From Desulfobacterales bacterium (lineage in GTDB: Bacteria > Desulfobacterota > Desulfobacteria > Desulfobacterales > Desulfobacteraceae), in the NCBI GenBank assembly GCA_023143455.1, contig JAGLHT010000023.1, positions 1-33,736 on the forward strand: a stretch of DNA of 33,736 nucleotides, given 5' to 3'. Shown piece by piece: positions 1-7,984 of the stretch (the stretch's first letter is position 1; every line of letters starts with the position of its first letter). The notes under the pieces are model-generated. The model was not told the DNA's origin. It saw only the letters and a program-made list of their open reading frames with translations, and ran no database searches. A program made the position numbers and the translations under genes.

Positions 1-227
1 GAGGTCATATGAAATCGACTATAATAATAAACTCCCTCAATATTCTCTATCAAAAGAGACTGGAGATGTAAATAATAATAAGTTGTGAATACTTGCATTA
101 TGTTGCGAGTTTAAAAATTCAGCAATGCAAATAGTATCTTTAACTCTTAATTTATTGAGAACTAAATTCTAAGCTTTGCCGTTGACATGACTTGAATGTG
201 AGGGTGGGATGGTTCTCGCGGTTGATG
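1..227. other. Non-coding or unresolved left edge
   Basis: AT-rich sequence. Two short frames run in from the left edge: one open from base 2 to a TGA at 86-88, the other from base 3 to a TAA at about 69-71. Either could be the 3' end of a gene lying outside the window, but neither can be recognised. A 7-bp inverted repeat (TTGCATT at 93-99, AATGCAA at 124-130) and a lone TTGACA at 182-187 without a convincing -10 box are the only other signals seen. Confidence 0.3.
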
Positions 228-323
228 CTTTGTCTGGTTGTCTTTTCTGGAGCATTTGGTTGTTATTTTTTTTGTATTTTAAAAAAATGTTCAACCAGTG
301 GAAGATAAGATAACCAGACAAAG
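228..323 (+). repeat. Long imperfect inverted repeat / structured leader
   Basis: The arms CTTTGTCTGGTT (228-239) and AACCAGACAAAG (312-323) are perfect complements. Pairing continues inward through a G-U pair (240/311), TCTT with AAGA (241-244/307-310), TGGTTG with CAACCA (257-262/292-297) and an A/T-only inner stem (265-272/281-288). The right arm ends inside the strong ribosome site AAGGAGGG (321-328) of a 29-codon ORF, so a folded RNA would partly cover that site. It could be a cis-regulatory leader, a small RNA or a miniature inverted-repeat element. I recognise no known riboswitch family. Confidence 0.5.
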
Positions 324-333
324 GAGGGCTTCA

Positions 334-423
334 ATGCTACCTTTTTCTTATGGCAAATATGCAGTTAAAGAGTATGAGGGTTTGACTTTTTTATTTATAT
401 GCACAATAATCACTTCTGGTTAA
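334..423 (+). CDS. Possible 29-residue leader peptide
   Basis: An ATG at 334 lies 5 bases after a near-perfect Shine-Dalgarno AAGGAGGG and opens a 29-codon frame ending in TAA at 421-423. The predicted peptide begins MLPFSYGKYAVKEY, and its second half is hydrophobic. It sits between the structured repeat at 228-323 and the VWA/OmpA gene that starts 85 bases later. The ribosome site is better than those of most genes here, which argues for translation, but the peptide matches nothing I know. It could be a regulatory leader peptide or a chance frame. Confidence 0.35.
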   Translation: MLPFSYGKYAVKEYEGLTFLFICTIITSG

Positions 424-508
424 GTTTAGTATGGGAATAAGTAAAAAATATCATATAAGCGCTTGATATTACACTTAAAACTAATACTTTTTTTACAGGA
501 GGAGTAAG

Positions 509-2581
509 ATGAAAGCAAAAATAATTATTTTTTTAATGATATTAGCAATTTGTAGTTTGTTTTCTGGTGTTTGCATTGCAGCTAATGCAAATAGCATAGA
601 AGGAGAATTACAGGTCATGGTAACAGATCCAGAAGCAGCAGTAACGTTTCAGGAGATTGAGGAAAATAAAATTCTGGTTTCTGCCTTAAATTCTGAGAGC
701 GATCCTATTAAAGGATTGACAACAGATGATTTTATTATAAAAAAAGGCACTCATCAGGCAAAAGTGACAGCGGCTGAAGTGCTTGAAACAAGCAAAGATG
801 TCGGCATAAATTATGTTTTGGTGGTTGATAATTCATTTTCAATGAAGAAACGTAAAGCTATAGAACCTCTTTTATCAGCACTGGATTATTTTTTAGCAAC
901 AGTCAGACCTTTTGACACAGTAGAAGTTGTTACTTTTGATGAAAAAAAGAAATATATGGTGGATGGTCATAGTTTAAGATTAAATACCTTTAAGTCCAGC
1001 AACCATGCGGAATTAAAAGCATTTTTTAGGAAAAGTTTTGAAGACGAACTAAGTGATAAAACTTTTTTGTATGAAGGTATTGCCGGAGGCTTGCATATAA
1101 TTTCAAAAATGCCTGACGAAAATAATAAGTTCTTAGTTGTTTTTTCAGATGGTGAAGATATCAATAGTGAAATAAAAAAAGAATTTATTGATACTAAATC
1201 AAAAGAAATAACAAATTTTAGTGCATATGCCATTGATTTTATGCCTTTAGCAGCTACGGATGAATATTTAAAAGGTTTTTCTCAAAAAAATGGGGGAAGA
1301 ATCTGGAAAGCCACTTCTGCGGCAAACTTGTTGCCTGTTTTTCAAAAAGTGTCTACTACTTTGCTCCATCAGTATGTAGTTGAATATAGCTTTATAAATC
1401 CACCCCAAGGTTCAATAGCTGTTACTCCATCAGCAGTAACCATTGAGGAACTTACAATAATAGATAGCTCTCCTTTGCTTAGTTATATTTTTTTTAACGA
1501 AGGTCAAAGCAAAATTCCTGCGCGTTATAAAATGTTAAAAAGCCAGGATGAAGCAAAAAAGTTTGATGAAAAGATTTTAAAAAATACCATTGAAAAGTAT
1601 CATAATGTGTTGAATATAATTGGTAAGCGGTTTTCTGAAAATACTGAAGCAAGCATTGAGCTTGTGGGGTGTATCAGTAACAGGGGCGAAGAAAAGAATA
1701 AGATTGCTCTTTCCCAAGCCAGGGCTGAAGAAGTGCGGGCATATTTTCGATATATATGGGGTATTGACTCTGATCGGATAAAAGTTACTGCCCGTAAATT
1801 ACCTGAAGTTCCAAGCACCAACGTTGTTGAGGAAGGGTGGGTTGAAAATCAGCGGGTAGAGATTCGTTCTGATTCTATAGACATCCTTGATTCTATTAAA
1901 AGCACATATACTTTTGCAGTAGCCAATTCAAATGAAATTAATATTAAGTCTGATATCAAGATAGGATATGATTTAAAGAATTGGAATATTGAAATTAAGG
2001 GAGATGGAAAACTTTTAAAATCTATAGAAGGACAGACCAATGATATCCCTGGTTATTCCTTTAGTCTTGTCGACTACGGTCTTAGTAAAATAGGCGGCAA
2101 AATTGATAATATTTCCGTAAGTGCAACCATGACTGATGTCACAGGTCAAACTGTTAAAACAAATACAACAAATACTTCCATTAAATACATAAAAAGAGTG
2201 GAGCGAGAAGCTCAGAAACTTGAATATAAAGTAATGGAAAAATATGCTTTAATACTTTTTGATTATAATAGCTCAGCAATAAAAGAACGAAATAAAACAG
2301 TTTTAGACCGTGTTGTAAAAAGGATTAGGGAATTGCCGGAAGCTCAGGTAACTATTGTGGGACATTCTGATATAATTGGTAAGGAAGACTACAATGTTAT
2401 ACTTTCTTTACGCAGAGCCAAAGCAGTTTATAACAGCGTGATTGAAAGTGATATTCCTTCACCAGATCGGGTGGTTTTCAGGGGTGATGGACCTTACAAT
2501 CCTCCATATGATAATAGTACAGCAGAAGGAAGATCGTTTAACCGGACCGTTACAATTACTATAGAGTATGCAACGAATTGA
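509..2581 (+). CDS. Secreted VWA protein with two OmpA-like domains
   Basis: The 690-residue protein has a Sec signal peptide (residues 1 to about 25: charged start, hydrophobic core, small residues before ANA). A von Willebrand A domain spans about 100-285 with the metal-site motif DNSFS (D107, S109, S111) and a later FSDGED strand. Two OmpA-like peptidoglycan-binding domains follow. The first, about 360-455, has the helix ALSQARAEEV and ends NQRVEIR. The second, about 575-690, has FDYNSS, GHSD, the LSLRRAKAV helix and FNRTV. A linker of about 120 residues separates them. The likely role is envelope adhesion or scaffolding, anchored to the cell wall in the periplasm or outer membrane. The start is set by AGGAGGAG at 498-505. 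It is followed by a strong terminator and appears to be monocistronic. Paired OmpA domains behind a VWA domain are unusual. Confidence 0.85.
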   Translation: MKAKIIIFLMILAICSLFSGVCIAANANSIEGELQVMVTDPEAAVTFQEIEENKILVSALNSESDPIKGLTTDDFIIKKGTHQAKVTAAEVLETSKDVGINYVLVVDNSFSMKKRKAIEPLLSALDYFLATVRPFDTVEVVTFDEKKKYMVDGHSLRLNTFKSSNHAELKAFFRKSFEDELSDKTFLYEGIAGGLHIISKMPDENNKFLVVFSDGEDINSEIKKEFIDTKSKEITNFSAYAIDFMPLAATDEYLKGFSQKNGGRIWKATSAANLLPVFQKVSTTLLHQYVVEYSFINPPQGSIAVTPSAVTIEELTIIDSSPLLSYIFFNEGQSKIPARYKMLKSQDEAKKFDEKILKNTIEKYHNVLNIIGKRFSENTEASIELVGCISNRGEEKNKIALSQARAEEVRAYFRYIWGIDSDRIKVTARKLPEVPSTNVVEEGWVENQRVEIRSDSIDILDSIKSTYTFAVANSNEINIKSDIKIGYDLKNWNIEIKGDGKLLKSIEGQTNDIPGYSFSLVDYGLSKIGGKIDNISVSATMTDVTGQTVKTNTTNTSIKYIKRVEREAQKLEYKVMEKYALILFDYNSSAIKERNKTVLDRVVKRIRELPEAQVTIVGHSDIIGKEDYNVILSLRRAKAVYNSVIESDIPSPDRVVFRGDGPYNPPYDNSTAEGRSFNRTVTITIEYATN

Positions 2582-2595
2582 TTTAGCTTCCAAAC

Positions 2596-2639
2596 AAATA
2601 GACCTTTGAAAGATTTATCTATTTTTCAAAGGTCTATTT
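2596..2639. terminator. Bidirectional hairpin terminator
   Basis: A perfect 16-bp inverted repeat with arms 2596-2611 (AAATAGACCTTTGAAA) and 2624-2639 around a 12-base loop. Both ends run into A/T tracts. It lies between the convergent VWA/OmpA gene and the small minus-strand gene at 2652, so it can end transcription from either side. Confidence 0.8.
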
Positions 2640-2651
2640 AACAAATATAAA

Positions 2652-3050
2652 TTATTCAATAGAGATAATTAAAGGAATAGTGTGGAGTTCCCTTGAAACC
2701 TCCTGGGTTCTTCCAAGTTCCCATCCCACGCATTTCTTCTCTTCTTTTTTTTGGATGAGAAGGGTTTGAACTTTATTTACAATTCCATTAATATTAATAA
2801 TCGGATGTTTTGAAAAAACCTGGGGCAGACCATATGTAAGGTTACACACAAGGCATTTGCCCGGTCTCTGGGTCAAGTGGAATGCAAGAGTCAATAATTT
2901 ATTTTTATAATCTTTATATTTAAGACTGATATTATAAGCTCCTTCTTGAGCATCTCCATATAATGCCTCAAAAAAATTGTCAGCTTTATCCTCACCAAAG
3001 AGTGTTTCAAGCTCGATATCTGTTATTAACGAAGAAATTTTTACCTCCAA
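2652..3050 (-). CDS. Small conserved hypothetical protein with CxxC
   Basis: Soluble protein of about 128-132 residues without signal peptide or membrane segment. From memory it resembles a Desulfobacterota family that databases label, surely wrongly, 'pancreas/duodenum homeobox protein 1'. That family shares a block around FFEALYGDAQEGAY and a conserved core RPGKCLVCNLTYGLP followed by HP.ININGIV. The CxxC could bind metal or be redox-active; function is unknown. The start is doubtful. The frame opens with TTG at 3050-3048, but the only Shine-Dalgarno, GGAGG at 3048-3044, overlaps that codon. The first usable codon at correct spacing is ATT at 3038-3036. The gene lies 74 bp downstream of a GAF-ANTAR gene on the same strand, separated by a tandem repeat. 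Confidence 0.75.
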   Translation of the reverse strand: MEVKISSLITDIELETLFGEDKADNFFEALYGDAQEGAYNISLKYKDYKNKLLTLAFHLTQRPGKCLVCNLTYGLPQVFSKHPIININGIVNKVQTLLIQKKEEKKCVGWELGRTQEVSRELHTIPLIISIE

Positions 3051-3061
3051 AGTAAATAATA

Positions 3062-3101
3062 ATTAGTAATGATTGTAATTAGTAATGATTGTAATTAGTA
3101 A
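3062..3101. repeat. 16-bp tandem repeat, 2.5 copies
   Basis: The unit ATTAGTAATGATTGTA occurs at 3062-3077 and 3078-3093, with a partial third copy ATTAGTAA at 3094-3101. It fills most of the 74-bp gap between the GAF-ANTAR gene and the small CxxC gene. It may be a slippage product or tandem protein-binding sites upstream of the small gene. Nothing else in the sequence decides between these. Confidence 0.75.
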
Positions 3102-3124
3102 ATAATTTTAAAAATCAATATTTG

Positions 3125-3850
3125 TTAAGTTTTATTATTAAACAACTGAGTTGACAGAATAACAGCTTCAGATACTTCACGGATTGATTTGCGTAAATTC
3201 ATGCTTTGCTTTTGTATCCATCTATAGGCTTCATCTCCGGCAATATTCCGCTGATGCATTAAGAGTTCTTTTGCTTGCTCTATGAGCTTACGTGCTTCAA
3301 GCTCTTCCTGTATGACTCTGGTTTTTACAATGAGTTCAGTATTGTGAATAGCAACTGCGGCCTGATTTGCCACCGCTGTTAACAAGTTTATCTCTGTGGC
3401 AGGAAAATTATGAGTAATACTTGTAAAACAATTTAAAACACCAATGACTTTGTCATCTTTTATTTTAAGTGGAATTCCAACCATTGATACCAGCCCCAAC
3501 TTTTTTGCCATTTCTTTTTCTTTAAATTTTTTACTTTGCTGGACATCTTTTAATATTAATGGCTTTTTATGTGTCACAACATACCCCACCACACCTTCAT
3601 CAAGATTTAATGAACGATCATTAAAATATTCAGCGGCAATGGATTGAGTTGCTTTAAGGCGGATCTTTGGAGGTTTTTCTTCTTCATTAACTATCCACAA
3701 AGAGCAGATTTCAACTCCGGTAACTTTGGCAGTAACCATAACGATCAGTTTAAGAAGGTCTTCAATATAGAGATCTGAAGTTATTGCCTGGCTAATATCT
3801 GTCAGGGCTTTAAGATAGCCATCATATGTTTCTGTACTCTGTTCCATCAT
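3125..3850 (-). CDS. GAF-ANTAR transcription antitermination regulator
   Basis: This 241-residue protein has a GAF ligand-binding domain at about 30-170 (VGYVVTHKKPLILKDV, VGIPLKIKDDKVIGVLN) and a C-terminal ANTAR domain at about 180-235. The ANTAR helices show the family pattern: EARKLIEQAKELLM, then a Y/W-rich second helix (AYRWIQKQSMNLRKSI), then the third helix. Known ANTAR proteins bind paired hexanucleotide-loop hairpins in leader RNAs and prevent termination. The GAF domain would make this depend on a small molecule or redox state. The gene starts with ATG ATG behind a short TAGGAT, so the second ATG (3847) is equally plausible. It lies downstream of a Lon-like protease gene on the same strand and upstream of the small CxxC gene. 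No ANTAR target hairpin is evident nearby. Confidence 0.85.
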   Translation of the reverse strand: MMEQSTETYDGYLKALTDISQAITSDLYIEDLLKLIVMVTAKVTGVEICSLWIVNEEEKPPKIRLKATQSIAAEYFNDRSLNLDEGVVGYVVTHKKPLILKDVQQSKKFKEKEMAKKLGLVSMVGIPLKIKDDKVIGVLNCFTSITHNFPATEINLLTAVANQAAVAIHNTELIVKTRVIQEELEARKLIEQAKELLMHQRNIAGDEAYRWIQKQSMNLRKSIREVSEAVILSTQLFNNKT

Positions 3851-3935
3851 AATCCTATAATATAATCAGATATTGGTACTAAAGGTCAATAAAAAAAGAA
3901 TTTAATTCAAATGTCTCAATGGTTATGTATAATTA

Positions 3936-6317
3936 TTATTTCAATATTAAGGCCTGGTCATAAAACCGTTTTAACTTGGTCTGAACAGCTCCGAAAACAG
4001 TTCCTTTAGGGTATTTGTTATTGGCATCCGGAACACCTGCCTGTTCCCCAAACAAAACATGAATCCCTTCCTGGATAGTTTTAACCTGATAAATATGAAA
4101 TTGTCCTTTTTTTACAGCTTCGATTACATCTATTCTCAACATGAGATTTTTTACATTTGAAGCTGGAATCATAACCCCCTGATCACCGGTTAGACCTTTT
4201 TGAAGGCATACATCATAATAACCCTCTATCTTTTCGTTAACTCCTCCAATGGCCTGGATTTCCCCTTTTTGATTAACCGATCCTGTAACAGCAATACCCT
4301 GATTAATAGGAATGCCTGACAAGCTGGACAGGGCTGTATACAATTCTGTTGAAGATGCACTATCTCCATCAACACCGGAATAACTCTGCTCAAAGGTGAT
4401 GCTTATGGTAACGTTTAATGGATAATCCTGGGCAAACATTCGTCCTAAAAATCCGGAAATAATCAGAACTCCTTTATCATGGGTTTGTCCGGACATATTT
4501 GCTTCATTCTCAACATTAATAATACCAGGTTCTCCCATATAGGATTCAGCTGTAATTCTTGTTGGGCGGCCAAATGCAATATTTCCCATTTGGTAGACAG
4601 CAAGGGCGTTCACCTGTCCTATTTCTTTGCCCGTCACATCAATCAGAACAGTATTGTCTACAAACCCTTGGTGTACTTTTTCCTCATAAAGATTATTGCG
4701 GAATCTAAATTCCTGGATTGCTTTTTCTATATTTTCTATTGATATAATTTTCGCACCTTCTTTTCTGGTCCAATAATCAGCTTCTTTTAACATCCCCATG
4801 ACTTGACCAAACCGTAAGGACAGCCGTGATTGGTCTGCAACCAGCCTGCTTCCGTACTTAATCACTTCTAAAACAGCACCTTTGTTAAAGGGTAAAAGGT
4901 TTTCGGCCTTGCAGGCACTGGCAACAAAGCGTGCATACTGTAACATTACCTCTGAAGTAATTTTAACTTCATTGTCAAAATCGGCCCGTACTTTAAATAA
5001 TTTATTAAATTTTTCATCTAATTGCTGAATCAATCGGAAGGTTTCATACCTTCCCATAAGAATGATTTTGACATTTAGATCAATAGGTAAAGGCTTCAAA
5101 GAGTTTGCTCCGGAAATTCCTCTGTCAGGAGCATCTTCTATCTGCAGCAGGCGGTTCTGTAAAGATGTTTTTAGTGTTTCCCATACCAGAGGATTTGTCA
5201 GCAATGGCTCAATCTCCATTATCAGATATCCCTGGTTGGCTTTTAATAGAGATCCTGCCTGAACCATTGTAAAGTCAGTGGCAGGAGCTCCCATAACTAA
5301 ATTTTTTTCAATTGTGCCAAATAGATTGGGAAAACTTGGGTTTGGTTCAAAAATAACCGGTGCTCCGGTCTTTTTTCGATGAAAGACCATTACATTTATC
5401 TCAAAACGTTTTAATAATGATTTGGTGATTTCTTCGACTTCTTTATTTTCTCCTGGAGTGCCCTTAGTCCCCATAAACAAAATTATGTTATCAACAATGT
5501 TTTCCTGAACAGCCTCAAGATATTCCTTTATGACAGGTGCTTTGTTGCTGAACGCTGCTAAAATTTTTATCTGACTTGAAACAATCCCCTGAACTTTTGA
5601 AGAGATGATCTCTTTGAGAGCACCCTGCATTTCAGTATCCAATCTGTTGATTTCTTTATGGATATCGTTGAGCTTTCCCTTTACCCGCTCCATTTTTTCC
5701 ATTAGAGCTTTTTGCTGATCTTCAGGAAGATCGTTGTACATCTTTTGATCCATGGGTTGATTTTCATGCAGAGGTACTGGTTTATAGCCTTTCTCAGTCT
5801 GGGCAATTCCAATATTAAGAGGGGTTGAAAAAGCTTCAATTTCTTTTAATGCATTATTTTTTTTATTGTTATACTTTTCCTGAATTTTTTTATTCTGATT
5901 TTGAAAAGCTTCATTTTCAAACAATTGAGGAATTTGTATTTTTAAAGTTTCAATAAATTTTGCCATTTGGCGTTTAAAAACAACAGCTATTCCAGACGGT
6001 AAATGAATTGGTATTGGGCAAAAAGGATCATCAAAATTATGCACCAGGCAAATGTCTTCCGGGGTATCCTCTTTTGCCGCATATTTTGCTAAAATATTTT
6101 TTACAATTGTAGACTTGCCGGTTCCTTCATCTCCTGTAACAAAAAGGTTATAACCGGGTGTCTTCATATTCAAGCTAAAATCAATGGCTTCAACAGCACG
6201 TGTTTGCCCAATAACACTGTCCAGAGGTGATAACTCGTCCGTGGTATCAAAATCAAAGATATCAGTATGGAATGTTATTGTCAGGTCTTCTGTACGCACT
6301 GCATTTTTTTGAGACAT
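3936..6317 (-). CDS. Lon-like ATP-dependent protease (AAA_32 type)
   Basis: 793-residue cytoplasmic protein. Near the N-terminus is a Walker A, GDEGTGKS at residues 62-69. A coiled, charged insertion at about 140-245 is followed by the second half of the ATPase, where the Walker-B-like strand is GYLIMEIEPLL. A Lon proteolytic domain occupies about 585-790. The Ser-Lys dyad can be placed: Ser653 in DGDSAS and Lys696 in GGVNEKIEG, 43 residues apart, the same spacing as S679/K722 of E. coli Lon. This architecture matches the archaeal-LonB-like or AAA_32 family rather than classical LonA, as it lacks the large N-terminal substrate domain. The start has a good ribosome site (AAGGAG). Role: regulated protein degradation, substrate unknown. 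Confidence 0.9.
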   Translation of the reverse strand: MSQKNAVRTEDLTITFHTDIFDFDTTDELSPLDSVIGQTRAVEAIDFSLNMKTPGYNLFVTGDEGTGKSTIVKNILAKYAAKEDTPEDICLVHNFDDPFCPIPIHLPSGIAVVFKRQMAKFIETLKIQIPQLFENEAFQNQNKKIQEKYNNKKNNALKEIEAFSTPLNIGIAQTEKGYKPVPLHENQPMDQKMYNDLPEDQQKALMEKMERVKGKLNDIHKEINRLDTEMQGALKEIISSKVQGIVSSQIKILAAFSNKAPVIKEYLEAVQENIVDNIILFMGTKGTPGENKEVEEITKSLLKRFEINVMVFHRKKTGAPVIFEPNPSFPNLFGTIEKNLVMGAPATDFTMVQAGSLLKANQGYLIMEIEPLLTNPLVWETLKTSLQNRLLQIEDAPDRGISGANSLKPLPIDLNVKIILMGRYETFRLIQQLDEKFNKLFKVRADFDNEVKITSEVMLQYARFVASACKAENLLPFNKGAVLEVIKYGSRLVADQSRLSLRFGQVMGMLKEADYWTRKEGAKIISIENIEKAIQEFRFRNNLYEEKVHQGFVDNTVLIDVTGKEIGQVNALAVYQMGNIAFGRPTRITAESYMGEPGIINVENEANMSGQTHDKGVLIISGFLGRMFAQDYPLNVTISITFEQSYSGVDGDSASSTELYTALSSLSGIPINQGIAVTGSVNQKGEIQAIGGVNEKIEGYYDVCLQKGLTGDQGVMIPASNVKNLMLRIDVIEAVKKGQFHIYQVKTIQEGIHVLFGEQAGVPDANNKYPKGTVFGAVQTKLKRFYDQALILK

Positions 6318-6447
6318 ACTGCTCTCCTTAAGTTTTTTTGTTTAGTTTTGCCGTGTATTTTTCCCCACTTTTAAGAAATTGTCCATGATTTTTTTATCAT
6401 ATCAATTACTAGGGATTTTTACATGCAAGAGAAGAGGGCAGGAACAG

Positions 6448-7518
6448 TCAATTATCGAACAAGTGACTGGTTCTTTTGCACAGCGATACTAGCATAAGCA
6501 TTAAGGGTACTTCTATTAAAACACCTACCACTGTAGCTAATGCCGCGCCAGAAGATAATCCAAAAAGAATTACAGCGGTTGCTATGGCAACTTCAAAATG
6601 GTTAGATGCCCCAATCATGGCTGCTGGTGCAGCATCCTGGTATGAAAGCTTAAGCCACCTTGCAAATACAAAATAGCCCAGGGAGAAAATAAAGATAGTC
6701 TGAACAAAAAGTGGGATTGCAATCCACAAAATAGTTAATGGATTATTGATAATGACTTCTCCCTTGAATGAGAAAAGCAGAATCAAAGTTAAAAGTAGTG
6801 CAGTTATGCTGATAGGAGTGAGCCAATGTAAGAACTTTTCATTGAACCACTGCATTCCTTTAGATTTGATTATCCACTTTCTTGATAAGTACCCTGCAAT
6901 TAAAGGCAGTGCCACATAAATTGAAACAGAAAGCAGCATGGTTTCCCAGGGCACGGGCATAGAATTTACATTTAGCAATAGACTTCCTAATGGGCCATAG
7001 AGCAAAAGCATTAGTAAGGAATTGATTGCAACCATCACTAAGGTTAACCCGTCGTTACCCTTTGCAAGATAGCTCCACATCAGGACCATTGCTGTACAGG
7101 GGGCTATTCCCAACAAAATTGTGCCAGCGATATAGCTTCTCCATAATTCTACTTCTTCACCATTTGCAAGGATTTCTGTGCCTGGCAAGAAGTCCTTAAA
7201 TAAATAACCTAAAAAGAAATAAGCTATGGCAAACATTGTAAATGGTTTAATGGCCCAGTTTATAAACAAAGTTAAAAAAACAGGTTTTGGTGTTTTTGCT
7301 GATTTTAGGACTTGAGAAAAATCAATTTTTACCATTATGGGATACATCATAAAAAACAGGCAAATGGCAATAGGAATTGATACCTGGTAAATTGAAAAAT
7401 CATTGAGCTTTGTGGCTACATCAGGAGCTATTTTTCCTAGGGTAATTCCACCTGTAATACAAAGTAAAACCCAAACAGTTAAATACCGTTCGAAAAAGGA
7501 TAATTTTTTTTCTGGCAT
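6448..7518 (-). CDS. acr3: ACR3-family arsenite efflux transporter
   Basis: This 356-residue integral membrane protein has about ten hydrophobic segments and the size typical of ACR3 (bile acid/sodium symporter superfamily). The essential cysteine of the family is C141 in [11 protein letters not shown]. The essential glutamate is E336 in [10 protein letters not shown]. These correspond to C129 and E305, shown to be required in the Corynebacterium protein. It exports arsenite from the cytoplasm using the proton motive force. The start is preceded by AAGGTGG. It is the last of three same-strand genes (CARDB protein, YqaA protein, ACR3), 31 bp behind the YqaA gene. No arsR or arsC lies nearby, so it may not be controlled by arsenite here. 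Confidence 0.92.
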   Translation of the reverse strand: MPEKKLSFFERYLTVWVLLCITGGITLGKIAPDVATKLNDFSIYQVSIPIAICLFFMMYPIMVKIDFSQVLKSAKTPKPVFLTLFINWAIKPFTMFAIAYFFLGYLFKDFLPGTEILANGEEVELWRSYIAGTILLGIAPCTAMVLMWSYLAKGNDGLTLVMVAINSLLMLLLYGPLGSLLLNVNSMPVPWETMLLSVSIYVALPLIAGYLSRKWIIKSKGMQWFNEKFLHWLTPISITALLLTLILLFSFKGEVIINNPLTILWIAIPLFVQTIFIFSLGYFVFARWLKLSYQDAAPAAMIGASNHFEVAIATAVILFGLSSGAALATVVGVLIEVPLMLMLVSLCKRTSHLFDN

Positions 7519-7549
7519 GTTGATCCACCTTGAAAAAGTTTAAATAAAT

Positions 7550-7984
7550 TTATAATAGAGTTGCATAAGTAATTATTATATATCGAACCAATTTACCAGA
7601 TGTAACCAAAGAAAAAAATAGTAAGATGTTTATTTTTAGTACACCTGCAACAACAGTTAATGGATCACCAATTATTGGAACCCATGCAAAGAAAAGGCTA
7701 TATACCCCATGTTTTTTAAATCGCTGCTTAGCCCTGGAAAAATCATATTCTGATATTCTTAAAAACCTTCTTATAATAAACACACTGCCCCAAGCTCCAA
7801 TTGAATAATTAACAAAGGATCCAAGTACGTTTCCAAAGGTTGCAACACTTATTAATATTACCGGATTGAAACTCTTTAATAATAAAAAAACAAGAACAAC
7901 TTCTGAGCTTAAAGGCAGTATTGTTGCTGCTAAAAACGAAGCTAAAAAAAGTCCAACATAGCCAAATTCAGTAAAGTATTCCAT
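7550..7984 (-). CDS. YqaA/DedA-family small membrane protein
   Basis: 144 residues with about four membrane segments. The order of motifs fits the short YqaA branch of the DedA/SNARE-associated family: an early acidic FxxxxLPLSSEVVL-type segment (residues 18-31), a glycine-rich helix with GNVLGSFVNYSIG, then a basic amphipathic stretch (FSRAKQRFKKHG), then WVPIIGDPLTVVAGVL. DedA proteins are linked to membrane lipid flipping and proton-dependent homeostasis; the substrate of this one is unknown. Its ATG directly follows the TAG stop of the CARDB gene with no spacer, which implies translational coupling. The ACR3 gene follows 31 bp later. Confidence 0.85.
   Translation of the reverse strand: MEYFTEFGYVGLFLASFLAATILPLSSEVVLVFLLLKSFNPVILISVATFGNVLGSFVNYSIGAWGSVFIIRRFLRISEYDFSRAKQRFKKHGVYSLFFAWVPIIGDPLTVVAGVLKINILLFFSLVTSGKLVRYIIITYATLL

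Noticed and set aside
3062-3101. CRISPR-like repeats
   Set aside because: The 16-bp units are directly adjacent with no spacers, there are only 2.5 copies, and no cas gene is nearby.
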